This document shows positions 32,101 through 42,606 of a DNA stretch of 64,000 nucleotides, piece by piece. Under the pieces are notes generated by a model. It had not been told where the DNA came from. It saw only the letters and a program-made list of their open reading frames with translations, and did no database searches. This DNA comes from Alphaproteobacteria bacterium. Its GTDB lineage: Bacteria > Pseudomonadota > Alphaproteobacteria > UBA9655. The stretch spans positions 24,799 through 88,798 of the forward strand of contig JAGONT010000006.1 in NCBI GenBank assembly GCA_017992885.1. The letters are read 5' to 3'. The position numbers and the translations under genes were made by a program. Every line of letters begins with the position of its first letter. Within the stretch, counting starts at the first letter, position 1.

Positions 32101-33958
32101 TTTTGGCAATGGCATGCTCCTTTCCCATCATTTAAAACTTGTAAGCGCCTTTAATCATATGCATATTTTTGTTGATCCTTCTCCTAATCCCGAGAAAAGC
32201 TTTCAAGAGCGTAAGCGTCTTTTCGATCTGCCCCAATCCACGTGGGCTGATTATAATCCTGCTTTTATTTCACGAGGTGGGGGTGTTTTTGATCGTAATG
32301 TTAAATCCATTTTCGTGACTCCCGAAATGAAAGCCCTTTTTGACATTAAAGAAGATCATCTGACACCATCTGGTTTAATTCAATATATCTTAAAGGCATC
32401 TGTTGAGCTTTTATGGTTTGGAGGAATTGGAACCTTTATTAAAGCAAAAAGCGAAACAAACATTGATGTTGGAGATCGCGTTAATGACTCGCTTCGTATT
32501 AATGGCATTGATGTACGAGCTAAAGTTATTGTTGAAGGCGCTAATTTAGGAATTACTCAACTGGGGCGAATTGAGTATGCTAAAAATGGAGGACGTCTTA
32601 ATACCGATGCCATAGATAACTCGGCAGGTGTCGATACTTCCGATCATGAAGTTAACATTAAAATTCTTCTGAACCAAGCTATGGTAAAAACTGGCTTATC
32701 CTTAGAAAAACGCAATGTCTTACTTCAGCAAATGGAAAATGATATAGCTCGTTTGGTTTTAGAAGATAATTTTTGGCAAAATCAAGTTATTAGTCTTTCT
32801 CGAAGTCAAGGCCTTCGGTTGCTAGATGAGCAAGCCCGTCTTATGCGAGATTTAGAAAACGAGGGGCTTTTAAATCGCTCGCTAGAAAATCTCCCTGATG
32901 AGGTGGAGATTTCTCGCAGAATGGCAGATAAACAAGGCCTAACACGCCCTGAGCTTGCTGTTTTATTGGCGTATGCCAAGCTTTCCTTAAAACAGCAGCT
33001 CATTCAATCTGAGCTTCCAGATCTAGAGATTTTACAACCGAGGTTTTTTAGCTATTTTCCTGAGCATCTTCAACATGTTTATAAGGATGAAATTTTAGCC
33101 CACCCCTTAAGACGAGACATTACAGCAACAATTCTTACAAATAGTATTGTGAATCGAATGGGCATTACTTTTGTTCATGAAATGAAACGTCAGCTGGATG
33201 TTGAAGGGGCTGATGTGGCGCGCTCCTATTTAATTGTAAGGGATCTATTGGATCTTGTCTCACTTTGGCGTGACCTAGAGTCAATGGAAACCCTTCCAAC
33301 AACTTTTCAGACTGAACTCATGCTCAGTATTTATGAAAGTGTTAAGCGATTTACAGATTGGTTTTTAAGATTTAAGCAAGAGAACTTAGATATTAATGGT
33401 ATACTTAATTACTTTAAAGAAGACTTTAAAATTGTGTGTGAAGCACTTCCCTCTTTGTTTACCATACAACAGAGGCAAACCTATGATGAAAAATGTCAAA
33501 AATATGAGCACTTAGGTATTTCTCCTTCCTTGAGCGAAAGGCTTATCGCTTTAGAACCGCTTATTTCTGTCCCAGATATGATTATTCTTAGTAAAGAAAC
33601 AAATATTGAGATTCAACAAGTTGCACGTATTTATTTTGCTATTGGTCAGCTATTAGGACTTGAGTGGCTTCGTAAGACAGCGCTTTCTCTTGCTGGGGAA
33701 ACCCATTGGCAACAAGGAGCTGCCAATGCGGTTGTAGAGGATTTATATACGAATCAAAGAAGACTCACAAAACGTATTTTAAAAAGTGGAAAGTCTTTAG
33801 ACCATCTCCTTATGGAAGATGGAACGCTAGCACCAAACGTTATTCATACTTCTTCGATTGAACCTATACTTTTGGATTTGAAGAATGCTTCTACCGTCGA
33901 TTTTGCTATGCTGACCGTTGTAAATCGTCAGCTACAAATGCTTGCTCAAACAGTATGA
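29114..33958 (+). CDS. gdhB: NAD-specific glutamate dehydrogenase, large 180-kDa class
   Basis: This 1614-residue enzyme deaminates glutamate to 2-oxoglutarate and ammonia with NAD. The N-terminal half carries ACT-like regulatory domains ([20 protein letters not shown]). The catalytic part shows [44 protein letters not shown], the [17 protein letters not shown] motif and [17 protein letters not shown] nucleotide fold. Length fits the large GDH family typical of Alphaproteobacteria and Pseudomonas. Glutamate would feed the TCA cycle, consistent with an amino-acid-using host-associated lifestyle. Its stop overlaps hemW (ATGA). Confidence 0.96.
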   Translation: [1614 protein letters not shown]

Positions 33959-35115
33959 AGCCTTTTGGTCTGTATATTCATTGGCCATTTTGCTTATCGA
34001 AATGCCCGTATTGTGATTTTAACAGTCACGTCAGAGAGAGCATTGACCAAAAAAGATGGCGGACGGCTCTTTTGAAAGAACTGGAAGAAGCCGCTCAAAA
34101 TCAAGAAGAAGCTATTCTTGTCAGTATCTTTTTTGGAGGGGGAACACCTTCTCTTATGGATCCTGAAACGGTTGGGGCCCTTCTTGAAAAAGCAAAGTCC
34201 TTATTTCCTACCATCGATCCACTTGAAGTCACTCTTGAGGCCAATCCCAGCACGGTTGAAGCTGAGAGATTTAAGGCTTTCTACGAGGCTGGAGTCAATC
34301 GACTTTCTTTGGGCATTCAATCTTTAGAGGATGAAGCTCTCTCTTTTTTAGGTCGACGACATTCAGCAAAGGAAGCTCTTCAAGCCCTAAAGATTGCAGC
34401 CACGTATTTTCCTCGATTTTCTTTTGATTTAATTTATGCACGGCCAGAGCAAACACGTGAAGCTTGGACGGCAGAATTACAGGAAGCCTTAACCTATACT
34501 AACGGCCATCTTTCCTTATATCAGCTCACGATTGAACCCCAAACTTCTTTTGCGACTCGTTTAGAGAGGGGGGAAAAAATGACCCTCGAAGAGGGGCCAG
34601 CCGCTACTCTTTATAAGCTTACAGAAGAGATCATGGAAAAAGCTGGTCTTCCTTCCTATGAAATCTCAAATTACGCTGCCCCTACGCAAGAGTGTCGCCA
34701 TAATCTTCTCTATTGGAATTTTGAAGATTATATAGGTATCGGACCGGGTGCCCATGGTCGTCTCACGCGCAAGGGAACCAAGTGGACAACGGCTCGCTAT
34801 AAAACACCTGAGATGTGGTTGAAAACTGTGGAGAAGGAAGGACATGGCCTTCAGATCTCTTCCCCTCTTTCACAACAAGAAAGACTTGAAGAGTTAACTT
34901 TAATGGGGCTTAGGCTGACAAAAGGATTAGACATTAAACGGCTTAAGCAAGAAACGGGGCTGTGTGCTGAGGAAGCCTATGGAGAACATTGTCTTAGCCT
35001 TCTTGAAAAAGAAGGCCTTTTAAAAAAAACGCCAACCCATCTTGTTCCCCAATTTTCAGGACGACTGAGGCTTAATAGCTTGATCGCGTTTATGCTGAAT
35101 CCAAACTTTGCCTAA
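33955..35115 (+). CDS. hemW: HemW-like radical SAM protein
   Basis: This 386-residue protein has the radical-SAM cluster motif HWPFCLSKCPYCDFN (C-x3-C-x2-C), SIFFGGGTPSLM, VTLEANPSTVEAE, and the HemN C-terminal region (YYEISNYAAP-type SYEISNYAAPTQECRHNLLYW). HemW binds heme and was long confused with the oxygen-independent coproporphyrinogen oxidase HemN; HemW is the better call because the extra Cys after C-x2-C is missing (CDF, not CxFC). It is translationally coupled to the GDH gene. Confidence 0.9.
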   Translation: MKPFGLYIHWPFCLSKCPYCDFNSHVRESIDQKRWRTALLKELEEAAQNQEEAILVSIFFGGGTPSLMDPETVGALLEKAKSLFPTIDPLEVTLEANPSTVEAERFKAFYEAGVNRLSLGIQSLEDEALSFLGRRHSAKEALQALKIAATYFPRFSFDLIYARPEQTREAWTAELQEALTYTNGHLSLYQLTIEPQTSFATRLERGEKMTLEEGPAATLYKLTEEIMEKAGLPSYEISNYAAPTQECRHNLLYWNFEDYIGIGPGAHGRLTRKGTKWTTARYKTPEMWLKTVEKEGHGLQISSPLSQQERLEELTLMGLRLTKGLDIKRLKQETGLCAEEAYGEHCLSLLEKEGLLKKTPTHLVPQFSGRLRLNSLIAFMLNPNFA

Positions 35116-35299
35116 GAATAGACACGCAAGATTAAGAATCTCTTGATCCTCCTCCTGTCTTAAAACCATCCCCACTTCCTATAATGAAAGCTGGCATGTT
35201 ATAATTTTTTGAAAATTTATTATTGAAATAATGCCTCATGCGGCAAGCCATAGCGAATAAGACTTGTGTCTTCACTTGGGTGTGATTCTCGCTCTTTCT

Positions 35300-36013
35300 T
35301 TAAGATCTCTCGGCGATCATCTGAAAATAAGCAACCCCCACAAGGGCTGCCGTTTCAGCCCGTAAGATGTGAGAATTCAACGTAACTCCTTGCACTACTT
35401 CATGAGATTTAAGGAGTGCAAGCTCAGAAGACGTAAAACCTCCTTCCGGACCCACCAGAAACGCACAAGGCTTTTGAGCGTCAAGTGTAAGGGTGCTCAG
35501 GACGGGAGAGGTTAAAGACTCATCTCCAAAAAAAAGCAACCGATTGTGCGGCCAATTTTTAAGCAGTTCAGGGAAAGAGACAAGAGGCTTAATTTCAGGG
35601 AGGGTAAGACGACCACATTGCTCAGCAGCTTCTCTGACATGTGCTTGCATTTTTTCTACATTCACTTTAAAAAAGTTCGTTCGCTCAAAACGAAGAGGAC
35701 AAAGACAAGAAACTCCTAATTCTGTTGCTTTTTCCACAAGAAATTCTTGCCGCTTAGGCTTCAAAGGGGAAAACAATAACCATAAATCCCCCTCTTGCCG
35801 TTGAACAGAGCTTTGCGAAAGAAGGAGAAGTGTTATAGTTTTTTTCGATACGCCACTAATCCTTGCTTTCCACTCACCTTGCCTTCCATTAAACAGGAGA
35901 ATTTCATCGCCTTGATGAAGGCGCATTACGTTTTGAATATAATGACTTTGTTTCTCATCGAGAGAAATTTCTTGGTTTTCAAAAAAAGAGGTCTCACTAT
36001 AAAGACGGATCAT
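35300..36013 (-). CDS. rsmE: 16S rRNA m3U1498 methyltransferase RsmE
   Basis: This 237-residue SPOUT methyltransferase methylates U1498 of 16S rRNA. It shows the PUA-like N-terminus (SHYIQNVMRLHQGDEILLFNG), ATELGVSCLCPLRFERT, EQCGRLTLPEI and the knotted SAM-binding end FLVGPEGGFTSSELALL and LNSHILRAETAA. The length is usual. It is monocistronic, convergent with hemW across a 184-base gap. Confidence 0.95.
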   Translation of the reverse strand: MIRLYSETSFFENQEISLDEKQSHYIQNVMRLHQGDEILLFNGRQGEWKARISGVSKKTITLLLLSQSSVQRQEGDLWLLFSPLKPKRQEFLVEKATELGVSCLCPLRFERTNFFKVNVEKMQAHVREAAEQCGRLTLPEIKPLVSFPELLKNWPHNRLLFFGDESLTSPVLSTLTLDAQKPCAFLVGPEGGFTSSELALLKSHEVVQGVTLNSHILRAETAALVGVAYFQMIAERS

Positions 36014-36127
36014 GGCTCACCATTTTTATAGCTTTCTATCAGTTTATAACTATAAAAAATAGTCTTTGATGGCTAATTTTTTGCTTGGGGTACTTTTTAT
36101 GGTTTTTGTCGTTCGAAAAATGGGAAA

Positions 36128-36367
36128 CTAATTTAGGCACGTTCTTTTGCAGGCTAGGATTTCAAAATGCTTCACATCGTTGGCGGCTTGAATGAGTTCA
36201 GGTTGCTGATTTTTCTTATATTCTTCTTCAATTTCCTTAAGAAAATTATTGTAACTTTCATCTACAGAATGCATACACTCCCGTTTATTATCATAAGCCG
36301 GGCATTCCGGTGCCATAGCAAAGGCTTGAAAAGGAATTAGCAAACTTAGCAATAAAAGTTTACGCAT
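36128..36367 (-). CDS. Small exported cysteine-containing protein
   Basis: The 79-residue protein has a clear signal peptide (MRKLLLLSLLIPFQAFA). The mature part holds four Cys (PECPAYDNKRECMHS, then LACKRTCLN) that could form two disulfides in the periplasm, with a charged helical middle (FLKEIEEEYKKNQQ). AAGAG precedes the ATG by seven bases. No family was recognised. Confidence 0.65.
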   Translation of the reverse strand: MRKLLLLSLLIPFQAFAMAPECPAYDNKRECMHSVDESYNNFLKEIEEEYKKNQQPELIQAANDVKHFEILACKRTCLN

Positions 36368-36441
36368 CTAGGGTCTCTTTAATGGGATATTCTCTCTATC
36401 AGTAAGGCTAACAAAAGATCTTTAAAAACCCGTTAACTGAT

Positions 36442-36473
36442 AAAAAAAAAGAGGATCTTAAAGACCCTCTTTT
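36442..36473 (-). terminator. Rho-independent terminator of groES-groEL
   Basis: A minus-strand hairpin of AAAGAGGGTC and GATCCTCTTT (36463-36472 and 36448-36457, one mismatch) has a 5-base loop and is followed by a run of T (complement of 36442-36447). It lies 26 bases after the groEL stop. Confidence 0.8.
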
Positions 36474-36498
36474 TTTAGCAATTGAAAGTGGTTTTCGT

Positions 36499-38456
<1,958 letters not shown>

Positions 38457-38500
38457 TTTTTTCTCCCTCACTTTGGGACTTCAATAGGTTAACTTCATAT

Positions 38501-38527
38501 TTAGCACTCTCACCACGAGAGTGCTAA
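38501..38527. promoter_or_regulatory. CIRCE operator (HrcA binding site)
   Basis: The perfect 9-9-9 inverted repeat TTAGCACTC-N9-GAGTGCTAA (38501-38509 and 38519-38527) matches the CIRCE consensus. It lies between the promoter and groES, so HrcA should repress the operon and heat shock relieve this. Confidence 0.97.
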
Positions 38528-38529
38528 AA

Positions 38530-38558
38530 CTTATAAAAGAGATCCCCCTTCTTGTCAA
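38530..38558 (-). promoter_or_regulatory. Sigma-70 promoter of groES-groEL
   Basis: On the minus strand, TTGACA (38558-38553) and TATAAG (38535-38530) are separated by exactly 17 bases, a near-consensus vegetative promoter. The start site would fall within the CIRCE repeat, so HrcA binding would block it. Confidence 0.9.
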
Positions 38559-38659
38559 CCCTTTCATGCAAATGACTATATTTTGTTCATGTTACTGTAT
38601 TTGTAACTTAATAAACCCGAGGTGCGCTTAAGAAAGTAGATTAACAGATTGAAACCTCT

Positions 38660-38836
38660 ATTGATGAGCGGGGCGTGTACTGGACAATTGGCCCAGCCAT
38701 TATTGCAGACATATTGATAAGAGGACTTGATATTCTTCCTGAAACGAAAGATTTGCTTTGATTGCCTGTTGGATTTTATTTCATCGTCTTATCATTGTAT
38801 AAATATCAAAAAACACGTCGTGAAAATATTGTGTAA
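38660..38836 (+). pseudogene. Partial duplicate of the 3' end of the DUF2628-like gene
   Basis: The 177 bases match 39376-39552 over their whole length, including stop position: IDERGVYWTIGPAIIADILI, then RGLDILPETKDLL-stop, then LPVGFYFIVLSLYKYQKTRR. One TGA breaks the frame and there is no start codon. It is a non-functional direct repeat 716 bases upstream of the intact gene's 3' end. No other gene was found between groES and 38995. Confidence 0.85.
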
Positions 38837-38994
38837 TCTAAATTTCGTTCATCGAACTTACTCAGTAAATTTTCTACTAATTTTTTAAGATTTTCCTAGC
38901 TTCTATCACTTCTTAACATTCGAATATTTCATATTTTCTTAATCCGTTGTTGATAGGATATTATGCATATCATTGTAACCTGGGGAGACAGTTC

Positions 38995-39552
38995 ATGCAG
39001 AATTTCTCAAAAGAACAGTTTCTCATGTATGTTAAAAATAAGGAAGATTCTGACGATTATTATGCTGATGCTTATGACCACCTTGTTCTTGAGAAAAAAT
39101 GGTTTTATTGGAACTGGGGTGCTGCCTTTTTTTCCTTCTATTGGCTGCTCTATCGACGGATGTATTTTGAAGCTTTTGTTTTGGCTGTTTTGGAAACATT
39201 TTTTTATTTTTTAACAGTAAAATTTAATTCTTATTTTTTCGCTTCCTTTTCCTTTATCGTCTTAATCTTTAGTCAAGCAGCTATATTTGGGTTGTTTGGC
39301 TTATTTGGAACAACTCTCTATTTAAAATGTATTCAGAAACGGTTTGAAAAAGCCAAGAAAATTCCGTCATCCTCCGTTGATGAACGGGGTGTGTACTGGG
39401 CTATTGGTCCAGCCATTATTGCAGACATATTGATAAGTGGTCTTGATATTCTTCCTGAAACAAACGATTTGCTTTGGCTGCTTGTTGGATTTTATTTCAT
39501 TGCCTTATCATTGTATAAATATCAAAAAGCGCGTCGTGAAAATATTATGTGA
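38995..39552 (+). CDS. DUF2628-like membrane protein
   Basis: The 185-residue protein has a soluble N-terminal stretch (FSKEQFLMYVKNKEDSDDYY), a motif KKWFYWNWGAAFFSFYWLLYRRMYFEA that is typical of DUF2628/DUF2569-like small membrane proteins, and about three to four transmembrane helices. The ATG at 38995 has GGGGAG seven bases upstream; the frame is open further back but without a site. Function is unknown. Its 3' end is duplicated upstream at 38660-38836. It is convergent with parC. Confidence 0.7.
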   Translation: MQNFSKEQFLMYVKNKEDSDDYYADAYDHLVLEKKWFYWNWGAAFFSFYWLLYRRMYFEAFVLAVLETFFYFLTVKFNSYFFASFSFIVLIFSQAAIFGLFGLFGTTLYLKCIQKRFEKAKKIPSSSVDERGVYWAIGPAIIADILISGLDILPETNDLLWLLVGFYFIALSLYKYQKARRENIM

Positions 39553-39584
39553 TCAAAATTTTAGTCACGGCATTTATTCCTTAT

Positions 39585-41789
39585 TTAAAATCGATTCGTT
39601 CTTGGAAAACCGGTTGGGGGAAGTTTTCCTCCCTGTCCACGCTTTCCAAGCCAAGGAAGAAGTCGTGTTTCAAGTCGCGTTTTTTCTCCCATTTTCCAGG
39701 AAAGACCTTCTGCAAGCGTGAAGAGTTTTATATCAGAGAGCCCTCCATTTTTATATCGCTGAAGAATAACGCCTTTTCCCCGAACCATTTCAGGAATTTC
39801 ATCGATTTTATAAATCAATAACTTTCTGTTTTGACCAATAATTGCAAGATGATCTCCTGTTACCTCTCGGCAAAGAGCAGCTTTTGTTTTTTCCACATTA
39901 AGGATTTGCTTTCCTCCGCGGGTTTGCGCCAAAAGGCTTGCACAAGATGTAATGAAGCCTCGGCCATCCGCTGAAGCGACAAGGATTTTTCTATTTTCAA
40001 CTTGCGGAGAATGTACCAAAAGATCGACAACGTCTTCCTCTGGTGTTAAGTCAATGAGTAGGCGTAAAGGATCTCCATGACCGCGTCCGCCCGAAAGCTT
40101 GTCTATAGAAATAGTGTAAAATCTCCCTAAAGTTGTAAAGACGAGGAGTTTGTCGGTTGTTTCTGCCTTGAGAAGAAACTGCTCCTCGTCGCCGTCTTTA
40201 TATTTGATGTCATTCGCTTCAACCGTATGTCCTTTAAGGGCCCGCACCCATCCTTTTTGCGAACAAACAACGGTCACAAGTTCACGTTCAATAATGGCTT
40301 CAATGGGTACGTTAATATCTTCAGGAAGATCGGAAAGAACCGTTCTGCGTTGTCCCAAATAAGTTTTTTTGCTAAATTGTGCTTTAATCGTCTCAAGATC
40401 CTGAATAATTTTTCTTTGCTGTAAGGAAGGTTGGTCTAACAGCGTACGTAATTCAGCTTTTTCTTGAGAAAGCGTTTCATGCTCACGTCGAATCTCAATT
40501 TCTTCTAATTTGCGCAAACTACGTAATCGCATATTAAGGATGGCTTCTGCTTGAACCTCAGAAAGACCCCATCGTTCTTGGAAAATTGAGCTGGGGTTAT
40601 CCTCTTCTCGGATCAAACGAATGACTTCATCAAGATTAAGATAAGCGATAAGATATCCTTCAAGGACAGCTAACCGATGATCGATTTTATCAAGACGAAA
40701 TTGGGTTGTTCGTTCCAAAACGTCAAGGCGATGTTGGTAAAAAGCCTCAAGAATTTGCTTAAGATTTTTAACTCCTGGAACTCCCTTGCCATCGACGACA
40801 TTCATGTTTAAAGGAATCCGCCCATCCAAATCCGTATGACGAAAAAGAGATTCCATCAAAACAGCCGGATCAACAGAACGGGACTTTGGCTCAAAAATAA
40901 GGCGGACTTTATCTGTCGATTCATCCTGCATGTCCCCAAGAAGGGGCAGTTTTTTATCAGAAAGAAGACTTGCAATCTTCTCAATAAGTTTTGATTTCTG
41001 AACCAGATAAGGGATTTCAGTAATCACAATTTGGTATTGTCCAAACTCAAGTTTCTCGACTTCCCATTTTGCGCGTAGACGAAAACTTCCTCTTCCGGTT
41101 TGATAAGCTTTCAGGATATTTTCGGGGGTTTCAACTAAAATGCCTCCCGTTGGAAAGTCTGGGCCCGGAATCAATTTGACAAGATCCTCAATTTCTATGT
41201 CGGGATTACGGATCAAAGCGATCAGCCCTTCACACACTTCACTTAAATTGTGTGGGGGAATACTAGTTGCCATTCCTACGGCAATTCCTGTGGCTCCATT
41301 GACTAACAAATTGGGAAACCGTGCAGGCATCACGATAGGTTCGCTATTTTCCCCATCATAGGTTGTCTTAAAATCAACGGCATTTTGATCAAGCCCTTCC
41401 ATGAGGGTCTCTGCCACTGCCGTTAGCCTGGCTTCAGTATACCGCATTGCGGCAGCTGAATCTCCGTCAATATTTCCAAAATTTCCTTGCCCATCTACAA
41501 GAGGCAGGCGCACAGCAAAGTCCTGGGCAAGACGAACCATGGCATCATAAATGGCTATTTCTCCATGGGGATGAAACTTACCAATAACATCCCCTACAAC
41601 GCGAGCACACTTTTTATAGCCCGATTTAGGATCAAGCTTAAGTTCTCTCATTGCATAGAGTAGCCTGCGATGGACGGGCTTTAACCCATCCCTTACATCA
41701 GGAAGGGATCGCTGCATTATGGTTGATAAAGCGTAGGATAAATAGCGCTCGCCTAAAGCGTCAACGAGTTCAACATCCTGTATGGTCAT
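39585..41789 (-). CDS. parC: DNA topoisomerase IV subunit A
   Basis: This 734-residue subunit breaks and rejoins DNA to decatenate chromosomes. It shows [50 protein letters not shown] (the QRDR region), the catalytic Tyr in [12 protein letters not shown] and a C-terminal six-repeat-type domain ([15 protein letters not shown]). It lacks the GyrA-box of gyrase, so ParC is preferred. The ATG at 41789 overlaps the recO stop (ATGA), with AGGA seven bases before it. Confidence 0.94.
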   Translation of the reverse strand: MTIQDVELVDALGERYLSYALSTIMQRSLPDVRDGLKPVHRRLLYAMRELKLDPKSGYKKCARVVGDVIGKFHPHGEIAIYDAMVRLAQDFAVRLPLVDGQGNFGNIDGDSAAAMRYTEARLTAVAETLMEGLDQNAVDFKTTYDGENSEPIVMPARFPNLLVNGATGIAVGMATSIPPHNLSEVCEGLIALIRNPDIEIEDLVKLIPGPDFPTGGILVETPENILKAYQTGRGSFRLRAKWEVEKLEFGQYQIVITEIPYLVQKSKLIEKIASLLSDKKLPLLGDMQDESTDKVRLIFEPKSRSVDPAVLMESLFRHTDLDGRIPLNMNVVDGKGVPGVKNLKQILEAFYQHRLDVLERTTQFRLDKIDHRLAVLEGYLIAYLNLDEVIRLIREEDNPSSIFQERWGLSEVQAEAILNMRLRSLRKLEEIEIRREHETLSQEKAELRTLLDQPSLQQRKIIQDLETIKAQFSKKTYLGQRRTVLSDLPEDINVPIEAIIERELVTVVCSQKGWVRALKGHTVEANDIKYKDGDEEQFLLKAETTDKLLVFTTLGRFYTISIDKLSGGRGHGDPLRLLIDLTPEEDVVDLLVHSPQVENRKILVASADGRGFITSCASLLAQTRGGKQILNVEKTKAALCREVTGDHLAIIGQNRKLLIYKIDEIPEMVRGKGVILQRYKNGGLSDIKLFTLAEGLSWKMGEKTRLETRLLPWLGKRGQGGKLPPTGFPRTNRF

Positions 41790-42508
41790 GCACATTTCCT
41801 TACTTTAGTAAAATGTTGTAAGAGCCGCAGCCTTGCAGAAGGGAGCGTGCGGCCTAAAAGATATCTTTCGAGAAAATAGCCTGTGAGATGGAGAGCGTCG
41901 AGGATTTCTTCATCTTCAGGTATTATTTCTTTGTTTCCTTGGCAAATAAAGTAAGGAAGAGGGAGGAGTTTATCTCGATAAGGGTGGGCTATGGTTTGAC
42001 AAACGGCGCGCCCTGTACGGGGAGAAACAGCAACAAGATGTGTAGTACTCCCCGTTACGGCACACGTTTTGATATCCAGCCCATATCCAAGCTCTTCCAA
42101 AAGAGTGAGCTCAAAAAAAGCGTAAGATCGTGCCCAATAGGGGGTCACGAGATCTTTTAATAAAACGTTAAACATTTCATAAAGATGGGGATAGGCATTT
42201 CGTTCTGGGAGAGCCACCTGACAAAGAGTTGTTGCACTTAAAAGAGCGGCCAGGGGACCAGGCGCATCAAATAAAAGGGCAATATTTGTTGTTAGAGGCT
42301 CAAACGTCCAATATCCGATGTGATTTTCAAGGCGAGCTCCCCATCGTGCCTTAACTTTTCCGCCACACTGAACCCATCCTTTATTTTTGTGGCTAAAGCC
42401 AAAAACGCCCGCACAGCGCCCATGAGAAGAGGTAAAAAGGCTGACAACCTGCTTACGCTCACCCAGAGTTTGTGTGTGGAGAATGATTCCTTCGTCTTGC
42501 CATTCCAT
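41786..42508 (-). CDS. recO: DNA repair protein RecO
   Basis: This 240-residue protein binds DNA and helps RecR load RecA. It has the N-terminal OB fold ([37 protein letters not shown]) and the RecO helical domain ([34 protein letters not shown]). The Cys pairs of the zinc site are only partly preserved. It reads into parC with a 4-base overlap. The era-rnc-lepB group lies further upstream, separated by the decayed protease. Confidence 0.9.
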   Translation of the reverse strand: MEWQDEGIILHTQTLGERKQVVSLFTSSHGRCAGVFGFSHKNKGWVQCGGKVKARWGARLENHIGYWTFEPLTTNIALLFDAPGPLAALLSATTLCQVALPERNAYPHLYEMFNVLLKDLVTPYWARSYAFFELTLLEELGYGLDIKTCAVTGSTTHLVAVSPRTGRAVCQTIAHPYRDKLLPLPYFICQGNKEIIPEDEEILDALHLTGYFLERYLLGRTLPSARLRLLQHFTKVRKCA

Positions 42509-42606
42509 TCAATAGACTCTCAATTCTTTCACAAAGAGTGTGTTTTATATACACACGCTTATGGGTTGAAAATCCAGTCAATTCTTTGCCGAAAACGTGC
42601 AACAGA

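Noticed and set aside
42540..42572. GTGTG/CACAC hairpin between recO and the decayed protease as a terminator
   Set aside because: The stem is imperfect and no T-run follows in the direction of transcription.
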